DNA from: Amphiduros pacificus
Taxonomy: Eukaryota > Annelida > Polychaeta > Phyllodocida > Hesionidae
Assembly: GCA_949316495.1 (NCBI GenBank)
Contig: OX439008.1
Span: forward strand, 42,335,511-42,399,510
Length of the DNA: 64,000 nt
Reading direction: 5' to 3'
In this document: piece after piece, positions 1-12,143 of the stretch
Layout: each line of letters starts with the position of its first letter
Numbering within the stretch: the stretch's first letter is position 1
Notes under the pieces: model-generated
Told to the model about the DNA's origin: nothing
Databases searched by the model: none
Seen by the model: only the letters and a program-made list of their open reading frames with translations
Position numbers and translations under genes: made by a program

Positions 1-204
1 GTATCCTCTCGTGAGATACGAGACAATAGCGCGGCAGAAACAGAGAAGCTGTGTCATGTTGGTGACATGAACAAGTTGACACAAATTCTAGTTGACAAGC
101 AATTGGTCATGTCTCGGGGGGCTTTGTCTTGGCCACGTTCAGTTCCTACACGAAGAAAAGCCTATTATCCTGAGGATTGTGCCATCACTGTGTTCTTCAT
201 TTAA
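1..204 (+). CDS. 3'-terminal exon fragment of an unidentified gene
   Basis: Frame 1 is open from the first base for 67 codons and ends in TAA at 202-204. The residues look protein-like (acidic and basic patches, then PTRRKAYYPEDCAITVFFI at the end). The closing pattern, an acidic residue followed by a short hydrophobic beta-strand, loosely recalls the end of PP2C-type phosphatases (DDITVxVV), but that is weak and I do not assign a family. A 67-codon open frame can occur by chance, so the coding call is moderate. If real, the rest of the gene lies upstream of the window and 205 onward is its 3'UTR or the intergenic space before the next exon at 660. Confidence 0.45.
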   Translation, partial: VSSREIRDNSAAETEKLCHVGDMNKLTQILVDKQLVMSRGALSWPRSVPTRRKAYYPEDCAITVFFI

Positions 205-459
205 GGCTGTGTGGAAATTATCATGCTCATATTAGCAGGAATTTGTGAATACTACCTCAAGACAATATCAACAGAGCAATAACAGAGACAATTCTTAAGG
301 AATTTGTGAATATTAAATATATCAATATGGTCTATTTTCAATATATAATTCGCTTGATATTTTAAACCCAATTATTTACGTTTGCCCATGTTACCGCAAA
401 TGGGGGTACACTGATCTCTGTGAGTGATATATTGTTTTCATTGAGTGCCTTAAATAAGA

Positions 460-565
<106 letters not shown>

Positions 566-659
566 AGTGCTAAATGAGTCCACTTTAGCATTATTTCAGT
601 TCAATTCGATAGAATGATTAAATTGTTCAAAACCTTAATGCACAATGTTGTATTTTCAG

Positions 660-2315
660 ATGCCCGCCATTCATATATGTGATGCAGACGAGGAGTCCAA
701 ATTTCGTGTTCAGTTACAAATGAAGATGGCTGCCATATCGAGGAGGGATAGTTCCGGAAACGAATCGCCTTCACCTCTAGAACCACAAATATGGTCCATG
801 CCTCATTCGCCCATCCCCGGAAGGGCATTTTCCCCTTGTCCCCGAGGAAATAAGGACCTTTCAATGATGTTTTCTCCGACCTTCCGTGCCGACAGACCAT
901 TTGATTTCATCCCCGCAGTTAGTCGGGGAAGCCGCGAAAACATGTCATTCACGCCGCCCGTGGGTGATGAGGAATATTTAGATAGCTCTGATGATGAAAC
1001 GCCTGTGGTTATGGGCACCGCAAGGAGACCCTCTATCACAATATCTAGGGCCAGTTCTGACAGAGCGGAGCCTCGCAATGACTCCGCACCTTTCTCCGAT
1101 TCGTGTCACTCTCTTGATTACCTGCTGCGTAGTGTAAAATCGAGTGAGGACAAGGACGAGAATTCTGAAGAGAAGGATGACGTATGCAGTACTGTGACGT
1201 CATTGCTGAGTGAAGAGGAGACTTCTGGAGAAGCTGCTCTAGATATCTGTAATCAAGTAGCAAAATCCGAGGATCATTCCAATGTTGTTAACCATTCAGG
1301 TTGTGTAAAAGAATCTCTCATTGGCCCCACTAGCACCACATCAAAAGATAGTGAAAATAGTGGGATGAAAACGGAAGTGGGGTCAGGGATTGTTAATAAG
1401 TCTTGTGCGCATGTCTGTGATGAGAAGGAAATGATAGAGCTTTGTAGCACGTCATCGACAGCTCCAGGACCTTCCCTCGATCTGGAAACTTTGACAACTT
1501 GCCAGCCGGGGTCAGGGAATTGTGGATCGGCGGGGGGCAGCGATCGCAGTCCAAGCAGTGGCAGTGGTGGCAGCTTCCCGGACTCTCCGCAGGCGACAGG
1601 CTGCTGGTGCTGTCCACACTCCACTCTGACCACCGCTGCTGCAAACAGGAAACCAGACAGATACAATTGCCTCCCTGGAAACTCGGGAACGTCAGACAAA
1701 GCTCAAAGAGTCAAGTCAAGCTCCACTTCAAAGTCCCATAAATCTGACTTTAGCTGTCCAGAAGATCCACTCCTCCCTCAAGACGAAAAAGGCAGACATG
1801 TCCGTGAATGTTCCAAAAATAGTTCTCAGGAAACAGAAGGTTGTGTAAATCCCCAAATGGCAACGTTGTCTCAAAGTGCTGTTTGTTGTATCAAGGGCCC
1901 TCGTGGCCCCACTCTTGAGACGCAGCCATCAAGCGATGATGTACCGCAGCAGACGACAGGTGCGGAAAGCAGACGACATCGAGAAAAGACGCGGGGCCCC
2001 CACAGACGCCCGAGGGGCAAGAGTTGTACTGGCCTATCATGCACTGATGGTCACCATTGTGATAATGTGTGGAATAATATTGACCTTAAAAAGATCAGAG
2101 AAAATGGCCGACTAGTGATATATTTCAAAGGCAGACCTAGGTCGCTTTCTCCAAGTTATCGAATTCACCCCATTTCTAAATCTAACCCAGTATCTCCATT
2201 ATGTGACAGGCATGCCTTTGAGCAGGAGCCACTGGGAATGACATTAAAGGTGCCAGAAATAAATGCCAGGGGGAAGATAGCGGGGGGTCGCCTCAAAAAG
2301 ATTTCCCTAATTTAG
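660..2315 (+). CDS. Large terminal exon of a serine-rich, probably disordered protein
   Basis: An open frame of 552 codons begins at ATG 660, directly after a pyrimidine-rich stretch and AG (658-659) that reads as a 3' splice site. Residue 1 may therefore be an internal Met of a longer protein. The frame ends in TAA at 2313-2315. The product is rich in Ser, Glu, Asp, Pro and Lys. A basic, proline-flanked N-terminal third contains possible phosphosites (SPSP, RRPSITISR, FSPTF), then come acidic stretches, and a GS-rich block (GSGGS) sits near residue 300. A Cys/His-containing patch near residues 420-460 does not form a recognisable zinc finger. The C-terminus is basic (GGRLKKISLI). I see no membrane segment, signal peptide or catalytic motif. 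The family is not recognised; a scaffold or signalling adaptor would fit the composition, but that is inference. Confidence 0.75.
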   Translation: MPAIHICDADEESKFRVQLQMKMAAISRRDSSGNESPSPLEPQIWSMPHSPIPGRAFSPCPRGNKDLSMMFSPTFRADRPFDFIPAVSRGSRENMSFTPPVGDEEYLDSSDDETPVVMGTARRPSITISRASSDRAEPRNDSAPFSDSCHSLDYLLRSVKSSEDKDENSEEKDDVCSTVTSLLSEEETSGEAALDICNQVAKSEDHSNVVNHSGCVKESLIGPTSTTSKDSENSGMKTEVGSGIVNKSCAHVCDEKEMIELCSTSSTAPGPSLDLETLTTCQPGSGNCGSAGGSDRSPSSGSGGSFPDSPQATGCWCCPHSTLTTAAANRKPDRYNCLPGNSGTSDKAQRVKSSSTSKSHKSDFSCPEDPLLPQDEKGRHVRECSKNSSQETEGCVNPQMATLSQSAVCCIKGPRGPTLETQPSSDDVPQQTTGAESRRHREKTRGPHRRPRGKSCTGLSCTDGHHCDNVWNNIDLKKIRENGRLVIYFKGRPRSLSPSYRIHPISKSNPVSPLCDRHAFEQEPLGMTLKVPEINARGKIAGGRLKKISLI

Positions 2316-5300
2316 TTGCATTGCAAAATTTATTATCTTTGTGATAAATCATGTGAATGAATGATTACAGATGCCTAAATATAGATAAAAACTGGTCTAA
2401 TTTAATATAGGATTAGAATATCCATCTAGGAGTAAGCCCCAATGCTCAGGAATAAAGGTTATATCCTGCAGACGCCATACATTTGCAAGCAAAATTAGGA
2501 TATGAAATAAGATGGTAGTCATACACACTGATATTTCAAATAGTAATATGCGCTTGGCTATTAATATCATTGAAGAGATTTTACTCTTTAAAAAAAAGTA
2601 TGATAACCAAAACTAAATGTTAAGTTCTTGATTTGTCTCTCCACAGAATCAACAAAAGTAATCATAGATCTTAACAGAGATGCTTGCACTAGGTTTTGAA
2701 TAAAATACAACATAAATAGAAAAAAGTTGATTTGCGGACTGTTGGAGAAAATCTCATAATATATTTTCACCTATTGATATCAGCATGTATCATATTTTAT
2801 TTTCTCTAACTGCTTATTTTGGCATGTGCATGAACACCTAGAATATTTTGTACATGTTGAGGTATAACTTGCTTCATCCAATAGCGCATTTGGACCAGTA
2901 AATGACGCTCAAACATTTATATCTTACTTGAATATCTGACGTAGTTTGGAACACGAATTGCAAATTTGAAGCTGAGTGATAATTTCCACCAGGTGGCTCT
3001 ACTTTTTAAATATATTCCACCAGGTGTCACCACATTGTAGGATGGCTTGAGGCTTGATGTCTTACAATCAACTGAAGGAATGAATGCTTCAATCACCGCT
3101 AAAAGAATCCTGGGTGTAGAATACTGGTCCGTGTTTAAACAAAGTTGTCGAATTGTCAATTAAATATTTTTTTCTTCAAATAGGACATGTCTATTGTTCT
3201 TATGAAGTACTCTATTTGTGAGTTAAAAAGACGAAAACCTCAGTCTTTTAACGTTTCACAGTTTTGGGAAAATTTAAATCTATAATCTTGTTTTGGAAAC
3301 TAAAGTGATAATGATATATGATTTTGGTCAACATTAAATTGCCCATATCGACAAGGCAATGTTGTTTTGTGGATAATGACATAGAGAAAATGGCATATTT
3401 TATGCAATTAAAGCTTTTGATAAACCACCATGGTCACAGACAATTTTACAGAGATTTGGGATATGTTTAAATGATATGTGGTCAGGAAACTGTGATGCAA
3501 ACCAGCTATCTCCCTGAAATCGACCAGCATACCCCTGCCAGTCTTTTGCTCTGTCAGGGTTTAGGCCTGTACCAATAGACAAACATTAATGGACAAACAA
3601 GCCTCTGTAAGCCACAATCAAGTGTCCCAATCACATGGTGCCCCATCTTTAACAAACTATTACTAAGTAGGTGTTCTCAGTCAAACTGAGAAAGTGATCA
3701 ATGGATGATAATTTTATGAGAGGACTCATTTATTTTCAAATCGCAAAGAAAAATCATGTTGGAAAGTGCTGGAAATAAACATTTATTTTATGGAAGAAAA
3801 AGGTTCTTGAGAATCTAATTTTCATGAAAGCTTTATGTGTTCAGATTCTACATTTCTACATTCACTGTGACCTTTAATCTGTATCAAACTAAATTTTAAG
3901 CCAAAAAATAGGCAAAATATTTCAATAACTGGGGGTTTAATTTTTAAAACAAGAACAAATTCTTAAAAAAGAAACTTCTATGCCACTAGAATGATGTTAT
4001 TTGCACACTCACACATTACATTTTTTCATGAAGGGGAATCATATGTTTGGATCGTCTCTAATATCCATTAGTTCTTAACATTGTTTCTTTAAGCTCCATT
4101 TTTAGATATTATATATTCATCTGCCTCAAGCCTGTGTTCACATGTACTACTGTTATCGTTATTAATTAAACCACAGCTTTTATAAAACATTTTATTATTA
4201 TTATTTGGTTTGTAGTAAATTGTTGTGCCATCGAAAACAAGAAAGAATTTCTCAAAGAATACAACCGGAGACTTTAACCTTATCTATGTGCGGGTTAATT
4301 TATGGATATGTCTATATTTTCCATTGACCACACCAAAAGAAATGTTCTTGAAATATATATTAAGCTTTGTGCATCATAAGTGTTACTGATGGGATTAACT
4401 AAACCCTAATGGTGCCCCAGCCTTGAATCAGTGTGCCCTTTGGCTTATATATATTAAGGAAATAAAACACCATGAAAGGAGGTAATTGGCATACCAGCTC
4501 AAGACGAATATGTCATTAAAAAGAATGTTAGTTTACAAAAACGGTGAAGTTAGAACAAAATAAAATCAATATAACAATAAGAATCGTGCTTGATATGATA
4601 TGATTAAGATTGATAAGACATACACATTGTATTATTTAAATGTTTAATTCTTTGAAGAGCTTGGTTTCGATTTTTGCAGTAAGTATGGAAGAATGTATCT
4701 ATTTATTATTTTGTGTCAGAATTCATAGCATTTAGAACTTTATCGCAATATCCTTCAAACAGTATGACAGCAAGTTTGGCAAATATGTTTAAGTGTAAAT
4801 GTGATTATGTTGGCAAATATGCATTTTAACGATCAGCTGAGCTAAAGAATTTCTGAAAAATGTTGCACCAACCTACAGACCAGCAGGGCACCTAACAATA
4901 CTGTCAAACAGTGGAGGGAGATTTATAACTCTGAGGATTAATCTGAATGTCAAATCGCCTTGTCTCACAAATAACAATTGGGCCAGTATGGAAAGTTTTT
5001 ATATGTATACGTCAGTCTGACACATTGTTGATTTACTGCTGTAATTGTCCCTTTATTCTACCTTAGAACGATGTTCTGTCTCAATATTAACCTTATAAAC
5101 ATAGCACTTTCATTCTTGAAGTTTGATGAAAAATGGTTAAAAGAGAATATAGGTGATATAAGTGACACCATTTTTACACAATAATTTAGATATTTTTGAA
5201 ACACAGCTTACTTCACACTTTGTACATGTCATCTGTTGATTGTTTATAGAGGTACTCAAGACCTTTGCTTATCTAGAGAATTGTGCCTGTAAAATAATGT

Positions 5301-6189
5301 GTAGAGATTTTATTTTGGAATATAGAGTTGAAAGGTGCTTTTGCTCTTTCAATGTGATGGATGGGTTGAGGTACCGATTCTAGGTATATAACCCCTGCAT
5401 ATACAGTTAAATGTGGAAAATATATCATATATTTATTGTAATAAATATAATCAATGAATAAATGAGGTATATTATATTAATTGTTTGTTGTTTACTTTAA
5501 CTTGAGAAAATGAATGCCAGTTAAAAATTAGAAAGAAAACTTGATATTGATTCATATATGGTCTGGGACTTAAGTCAAAATTATATGTATTTGTGCTTAA
5601 TCCTGACATTTTGAATGTCCAAAACATTTATATATATATATCTAAAAAATATTGGTAAAAATATCTGAAATTTATTAAGTAAAGCAGTTTGTATTAGATG
5701 TAAGCAATAAAATGAAATAAAGATACATAAACAAGTCTTTTACTCACCTAATCATTTTGACAATCTATAATATAATATTTGCATAAATGCCTTTCAATAT
5801 AGATAAAAAGCACATAAACAAAATATACATAACTCAATTCTTCTTTATAGTAAGATTTTGAGATGGACAAAATTGTCATCAAGAGACACATTTCAAATGA
5901 TTTATATTCAGACTATACAGCTTTTGACATAAATTCAAGATTGATTTGATTTTAGAAAATTCCAGGATTACATTCTTGAAAAATCGAGGATATATATTCC
6001 TTCAGCTAGACGACAAAAATGTCCAGGCTTCATTTAAATCATCAAAATGTAAAGAATCATGTTCTGACATTGTGACTTTTAAAATTCGGAATTTACAAAC
6101 CTAGTCTGACCAGTAAATGACATCATCAGAGATAAACATCCGGTTCCTATGTGTACTGGGGCAAACGACGCACGCACTTTTTCAAGACA
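2316..6189 (+). other. AT-rich non-coding stretch, partly likely 3'UTR
   Basis: No convincing gene. AATAAA signals at 2451-2456, and a cluster at 5440-5445 and 5457-5462, are candidate poly(A) sites for the exon ending at 2315, so a long 3'UTR is possible. Positions 3431-3478 resemble 33210-33257 closely enough to suggest a dispersed repeat. Confidence 0.5.
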
Positions 6190-6412
6190 ATCCTTGTCCA
6201 ATCAATATTAGGACAATCACAGAGCTCTCATTTAAATGAATTTGTGCAGCAGACGAATGTCATAGATTATTAAAGGATTGCCCTGATTGGTTCACGTAAA
6301 TATAGAACAGGGAAACTCCAAACAAAGACCACATTTTGTGACGTATTTCCAGTGACATATGGCCGGAATTCCGACCAAACATACGGGCAACTGCGAGCAC
6401 ATGTACTGTCCC
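6190..6412 (+). repeat. Dispersed repeat family A, copy 1
   Basis: This segment matches 59612-59826 over much of its length, with blocks such as TATAGAACAGGGAAAC and CCGGAATTCCG in the same order. It contains an inverted CCAAT box (CTGATTGGTT) followed about 10 bp on by a TATA-like GTAAATATAG, so it looks promoter-like. No clear terminal inverted repeats or poly(A) tail are visible, so the class is unknown. Confidence 0.75.
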
Positions 6413-6660
6413 ATTTTGGAATATGGGTCGGTTATTACAAACAAAATACCTGTTATTGAGGGGAAATTATTTGATATGAAACCCGATTTTAATACATTAA
6501 ATCGATCTATGGCGTTTTTTACATCAATTGGAAAGCATGATAACGGTAATGGTAGATGCAGATCCTTAACATTCCTCATTAATCTGTTGAGTTTCTGTCT
6601 ATGATACTCTGTGCCACGCTCTGACCACTGCTTCATCTATATTGTGTATTTTATTTACAG

Positions 6661-7027
6661 TCATCTTCACATTTATTGGTTCATGATTGTTTTCTACTGT
6701 GATCACAATATGCGAGGTCTTGTATTTGTATGTATTCATGAATCCCTCACCTGCATCTGTTCCGCTGTAATTCTCATTTGGCAAATATATAGCATAGGTC
6801 AGACGATCTCTATCATAGTCTTTGTATTCAAGTTCAAGTATATTTTTTCCCTTTTTAAAATGGATTTTCTCTCCAAGGAATCGATACCATAATAATCTCT
6901 CATTTATTATGAATGATACATGATGTTCATTGCTTTTATTCGATATGATTTGAAGGTTGTGCTCCATTGTTGGTCTTGTATTATCATCACACGACTGCTT
7001 AAAGGAAACATATTCAACAAAAGTCAA
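6661..7027 (-). CDS. Possible isolated exon, beta-rich hypothetical protein
   Basis: The minus strand is open from about 7027 downward for over 120 codons. The residues are plausible for an extracellular beta-rich domain (GKNILELEYKDYDRDRLTY, then NENYSGTDAGEGFMNTYKYK). A CT|GTAAAT at the low-coordinate end could be a 5' splice site, and a ...TAG lies just before the start, so the segment may be one internal exon of a minus-strand gene. I found no partner exon nearby and do not recognise the family. It could be a decaying gene fragment. Confidence 0.35.
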
Positions 7028-8354
7028 CTATTATAAGTGTAGCTGGTAAGAGAAATTGGTTACTGAAGTGTAGTTGGTTAGAGGTCAAGGCCATTGGCAC
7101 TAGATTCTCTTTAATGAAACCAAAGGACATGGGTTCCATTCCCTGCCATGCCGATATTGTAACTCATGTCACAATCTTTGCTTGAAGGGTTGTTCTTGTA
7201 ACTTGGCGACAGGGTGGGCCGTCATGTCAATATAACAGAATGTGAAGAGGTAACAAAAATTTACTTTGACAATAAACTTTGTCAAGAATGTACAGGAAAT
7301 GCATGCAACTGATCCATAAATGATATATTTAGTAATTACCTAATTTTGCTTCCTCATCGAAACTATGGTTAAGCACTACATAATGATTCTGAATACTTTA
7401 ATTTACACATACCATTAAATAAGGCATCCAATAAACACAAACAAAGATAAAACAACATGTTAATGTGTACTCAAATTATTTGGCTAATGCCCAAATACCA
7501 CAGGCATTTTATAAAATATTAACCATCTTTATGATGTATGAATAAAAATATCCTTTTTGTTTGAAGGGATAGAAGAGAGAAATATTCCCAAATGAGACCT
7601 GAGTCTACTCTTTGATATGTGGGACCAGGGCATATGAAAGTAGTGCTTGATAATTTCCTACTCCCCCTTATTATACATAACGAGATAATAACGAGATGCA
7701 GATCACATTAGACATAAAATGAATAGTGCTATTTAATAGTACAATAATGGTTTGTTTTGTCGAAGTTATTAGAAAAATAATGAGAATAATTGAAGGGTCT
7801 ATATATTGATCTTTGCTGTCAGGGGCTCATTCTTATATTTCCATGTTCTGTTCTTTGTTTTCAAGGTAGGTGGCGCTTTAACAGATCCTAGCCAAAAATT
7901 TCAATGGTCAACCTCACTTCATACTCTGCTTTTAGAAAGAAGAATATTTTTGCCATCTGATAATTATTGTTCAAAATACCCTAGGTCGATTTATATATTT
8001 TTATATGAATTATTGAAGGTGAGGCATTTACTATGGTTTTCAATGGGACATTGTAATAGTGGTCCAAGGCCTAATGAGTATCACTCTGCTTGACTGATCA
8101 TATCAACGTGACACCTATCGGCTGCCACATGTAACACTTCTTATAAATAAGCAAGCATTAAATAAATTAAATTATCATTTGCATCTAAGTGAGGGTCAGA
8201 TGTAACCATATGATACGAGGCATTTCTTGCCAGTTATATTTTATTGGATATCTGATTTTGATTCCGAACTGATTTTTGAAAGGTGATTCAAATTTTAAAT
8301 GTTAATGTATACTTTATATTTAAATGAAGGGCAGACGTGACGTGACCACATAAT
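7028..8354. other. No gene seen
   Basis: AT-rich sequence with only short frames on either strand and no repeat I can define. Confidence 0.5.
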
Positions 8355-8414
8355 GGGTGGGGAATGTCCGGGTGGGGAATGTCCGGGTGGGGAATGTCCG
8401 GGTGGGGAATGTCC
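8355..8414. repeat. 15-bp tandem repeat, four units
   Basis: Four perfect copies of GGGTGGGGAATGTCC, G-rich on the plus strand inside an otherwise AT-rich region. Confidence 0.97.
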
Positions 8415-9089
8415 TTATACCAATATAAATGAACCCTTGTCATGAGTATCCTTTCAAACACAAAGATACAGATAAAGTGGTTCTTGAATGTCATGCCAAA
8501 TGTCTAGTATAGGGTATTGGCAAGCGCATTAAGATAGCGATACAGCATCATTGTATAGCTTACATTCATCTGGAATATGGAGACAGGTGTGTGTACATAC
8601 TGCAGGAAGAGAGAGTTTTCTGAGAGTGTATATTGTCGTGTTCTATATACAGCCATAACAATTGTCCTGACATAGGCAAGGATTAAATGCTATTTGATTG
8701 TCCCATCTGAATAATGGACACGTGGCTTTGTGGCGTATTGTCTTTAATAATTGACTGGGAATTGTATATGTGTTTTCCATTGGCACATCATATTTTATGT
8801 ATGTTAACAGAAGGACCGATGATTGTTAACAAGTTGATCATATTTTCATATACTATCAAGTGTGAAATTAACTATTAATATATATATATATATTAATTCA
8901 CTCTGGTTCACTCCACATGCGGCTAAATATATTAAGTTCTGCAAATTATGTGGTATTTGATGATCAACTCGTCATGAAGTATATTATATTATTAAAAAAA
9001 ATATCTTTAAATTTTATTTATTTGTTTTGTATTCATGCGATTTACGTGAAAAATTTATCAATGCAAATTATTTTTTTAAGATTTGTATT
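8415..9089. other. No gene seen
   Basis: AT-rich. It includes a short TA run at about 8876-8895 flanked by a small inverted repeat (TTAATATATA...TATATATTAA). Nothing else can be supported. Confidence 0.5.
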
Positions 9090-9232
9090 TATAGACCGAT
9101 TGCCGATCTCCATGTTGTTTTTTCCCCCATTGAAAAGTACACACCGGAACTGTACAACTTTACCGGAACCAGAACTGTACAACTCCACTATATTTAATCA
9201 TTGGTCGGAGAGATTGGCAGGCGGCCTATGTT
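9090..9232 (-). repeat. Dispersed repeat family B, copy 1
   Basis: The reverse complement matches 24190-24330 and 38313-38411. Shared blocks are CCAATGATTAAATATAG, a doubled GTACAGTTC(C/T)GG and GGAGATCGGCAATCGG. The family carries a CCAAT box followed by a TATA-like stretch. It has no obvious coding capacity. Confidence 0.85.
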
Positions 9233-11299
9233 GTAACTTTCCAATGAGACAAGTTATGACGTAGAATTCCAGAGAACATTTAACCGGTTCCTGCAAAGGT
9301 CACATTGGTAAACGTTCCTCAGTCTGATATATATATATATATTCAGAATTGAATTTTAAGAAACTATTTAATTTCAAGTAAACCCCCAAAATAAAACATG
9401 GGAGCATGCTCCCACACAATGCTGTTCAATATCGTAATCTCCTCCACTGGATAGTGTTTTCAGGATTCATCAAAGTCACGGAATGACTCTCATATCATCA
9501 TTGATTTTTCTGCAAATATCCTGAGGCGGACCCCATTTCCATGTAATACTTATGCCTAGCAGACTCCTTAATGGCTCGTTACAGCCACATATTGCATAAG
9601 TGTAAGCCGTCATTAGTGGTGGTGTTGATATTTTTTGGATGGCAAGCCTCTCTATGCCTTCATTTTACCTTTTATCTGGAACACTTACCTCATCATCCTG
9701 GCTTTTAATTTATTACAGATTTGGGGAAAGGGCAAACTGTATGAATTTAAGAGTGGGCACGTACTTATCCCTTCCACTCAATAAAAAAATCAAAGAAACC
9801 GGCGTTCCACTGATATAAATGAATATATAGTATCAAATCTGAAATGACGATGTATGGGGATAGGGATGTATATGCTGCGGCATAGTCAGTGACCTGTCCA
9901 GCACTAAGAATGGTTTCATGATCAGAAGTGAATAAATGTTCCAATTTCTTATCCAAGCCATACCCTTCAGGTTAGAGTCACCATGTAAACCATCTGTCAC
10001 CTGTAGATTTGGTGTACATTCTTCATCATATATGATACTTATATCTAGAACAACAAAAATCATTACTTGATCTTCAAATCTTAGGAATGCCAAGCCTTAT
10101 GATTCATATTTATTTACCAGATTCCAGCCAACTTTTACCATCAGTAAGTTTTATCTTGTTCTCTTATCAAAATGACCCTGATACCCAAAATGCTGGCAAG
10201 GACCTCATCGTAAATATTGAGTTTTACCTTTAACACGTTATCTTTTTTTACGGGAAATCAACCATATTTTCAACGTCTATTTAGCCACGGGGGTACATGT
10301 AAGCTGTACCAATGTAAATTGTCCAACATTTATACACCATTAGAATATAATATTAGATGTTAGTCCACCATTAGCTGATTAATCGATTGTGTCTTTCTAA
10401 ATGTGGTGATTTCCCCTATGTTAAAGCATGTCTTGTTCTAGTGCAGCCATATGCATTTAAGTAATAAAATGTATTGACAATGCCACATAACGTAGGCTCT
10501 AAATAAGAGGCCAGTTCCATGTACTTTCAACCACCTTGGTTCCAGAGAGTTTAGAGTTTGGCGTCACTGTCTGGCACCCACAATCACAATACGTTTTGCC
10601 TTCAACATGTGAGGCATCTTTCTTCTTACATCTTGGCATCTCTGCATGTACTGTTTGGCAACCACAGCCACAATGCTTTTTTTGGGTCTCAACACAATCC
10701 TTGTGAATTCTGACTGATTTGATTGTTTAATCCCGATACAGGTTTTCATAAACAAAATGTATTCCACACATAAGTTCTAATATTGTATGGCATGTGTAGT
10801 ATTTGTTAATTTCGTTATTTTCATTTTTTATTTAATTATATTTTTAGAACTCCCTAATACTTATTTCGTTAGGCTTTGGAATGGCTTTTCACGTATATGA
10901 GATCTCTCGGATGCTTTTTCCCCGCCTAACATAACAATGGCGTTCATTTGTGCATTATTACACGTGACGTTGGGTAGGGAAAAGATTTAATGAATAAGAA
11001 ACTCACTCATACATAAATATCTCAGGTGTATGTACGTATAACTCAACCTCATTTTGTAGAGGAAGTACGTGCATGGATGTAATTTATCCTGTTTTACAAT
11101 ATATTGATTATCTTTATTTCCTCCAATCAAAGTGTTATATTTGTTTCACGGTTACTATGCATATAACTAGCTGATAATGTTGTTTGTCATTAATCTTGAA
11201 TAGAACTACATTGTAGTTTTAATAGACGTTATATAAGAGTGATACCAAATGTATTACCATATTACAACACATATGGATGTTGTATTAAGACTTGGTTCT
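9233..11299. other. No gene supported
   Basis: Short minus-strand frames at 9765-10093 have an upstream polypyrimidine-TAG but are interrupted and overlap in two frames, so I do not call an exon. The rest is AT-rich and featureless. Confidence 0.4.
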
Positions 11300-12143
11300 A
11301 CTGACGAATTGTAGTAACTACAGCTTGTTCCCAAAATATTGTTACAGCTTATTTCCAAAATATGTTTACAACAGTCCATGTACGTACATTGAGATATATT
11401 GATTTAATGTTTCGAATTACTTAGATGACAGGGTTCTAATTGCTCAGATGAGAGGGTGAAAATATAATAAGAACATATTATAACTTAATTCAGAAATGAT
11501 GAATTAAGAAATGATGTTCGGTAAGATATTCTTAAAAGGAGATAGTTTATGATTTATGTACTAGTTTCCAGAAAATGAGTCCGATTGAGATGCTGGTGAA
11601 TAACATGAAGTCCCTTTGCTACACCAAAATCTTCAAAATTTAAAATTTCTTTTTTGTGAAGTTCATAAATTAAGAATTATCTTAATTACATTTTCCTATT
11701 CTGGTAAAATTGAGTTTTTTAAGATATGCTTTCTATATCCCTTCTAAAGTTTAAGTTTGAGGAGACATGGGTATTAGACTTATACTATTTTTTGGTTGTA
11801 TTAATATGAACAGACATCATGTTCACACACGAAATATTGTTATAATTTCTACCAGGGTGGCCCCTGTGATAGCGGCAATAACCATTAGCCTTAACAGGAG
11901 TCTCCCTGGCCATAATATTACATTAATGTATGCTTTAATCGTATAGAGTACATTATTTTATGTAAAAATATGGCCAAATAAAATGAATTTGAGTTTGAAT
12001 ATGGCATAAAACTTCGTCAATTATAATAACATCATAGATAAATATATATATTTTTTGTATATACATATTTATTTCCAGGAATTATATGTACAAGACCACT
12101 ACCATATTTTGGGAACAAGCTGTAGTTACTACAATTCGTCAGT
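11300..12143. mobile_element. Non-autonomous TIR element, ~844 bp
   Basis: The ends form a perfect inverted repeat of about 40 bp. The left arm at 11300-11339 begins ACTGACGAATTGTAGTAACT and the right arm at 12104-12143 is its reverse complement. Just inside the left arm, the end motif ACAGCTTGTTCCCAAAATAT recurs in altered form. The interior has no transposase frame. It includes a segment at about 11845-12001 ending in AATAAAATGAATTTGAG that looks like a small retroposon tail. No clear target-site duplication is visible. The right end lies flush against recognisable LINE sequence. Confidence 0.85.

Noticed and set aside
1274-1699. Minus-strand frames overlapping the exon at 660-2315
   Set aside because: They are shadows of the plus-strand coding frame, with no splice or start support.
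9765-10093. Minus-strand exon near a TTGTTGTTCTAG acceptor
   Set aside because: Two overlapping frames are equally open, neither extends to a donor with a matching phase, and no domain is recognisable.
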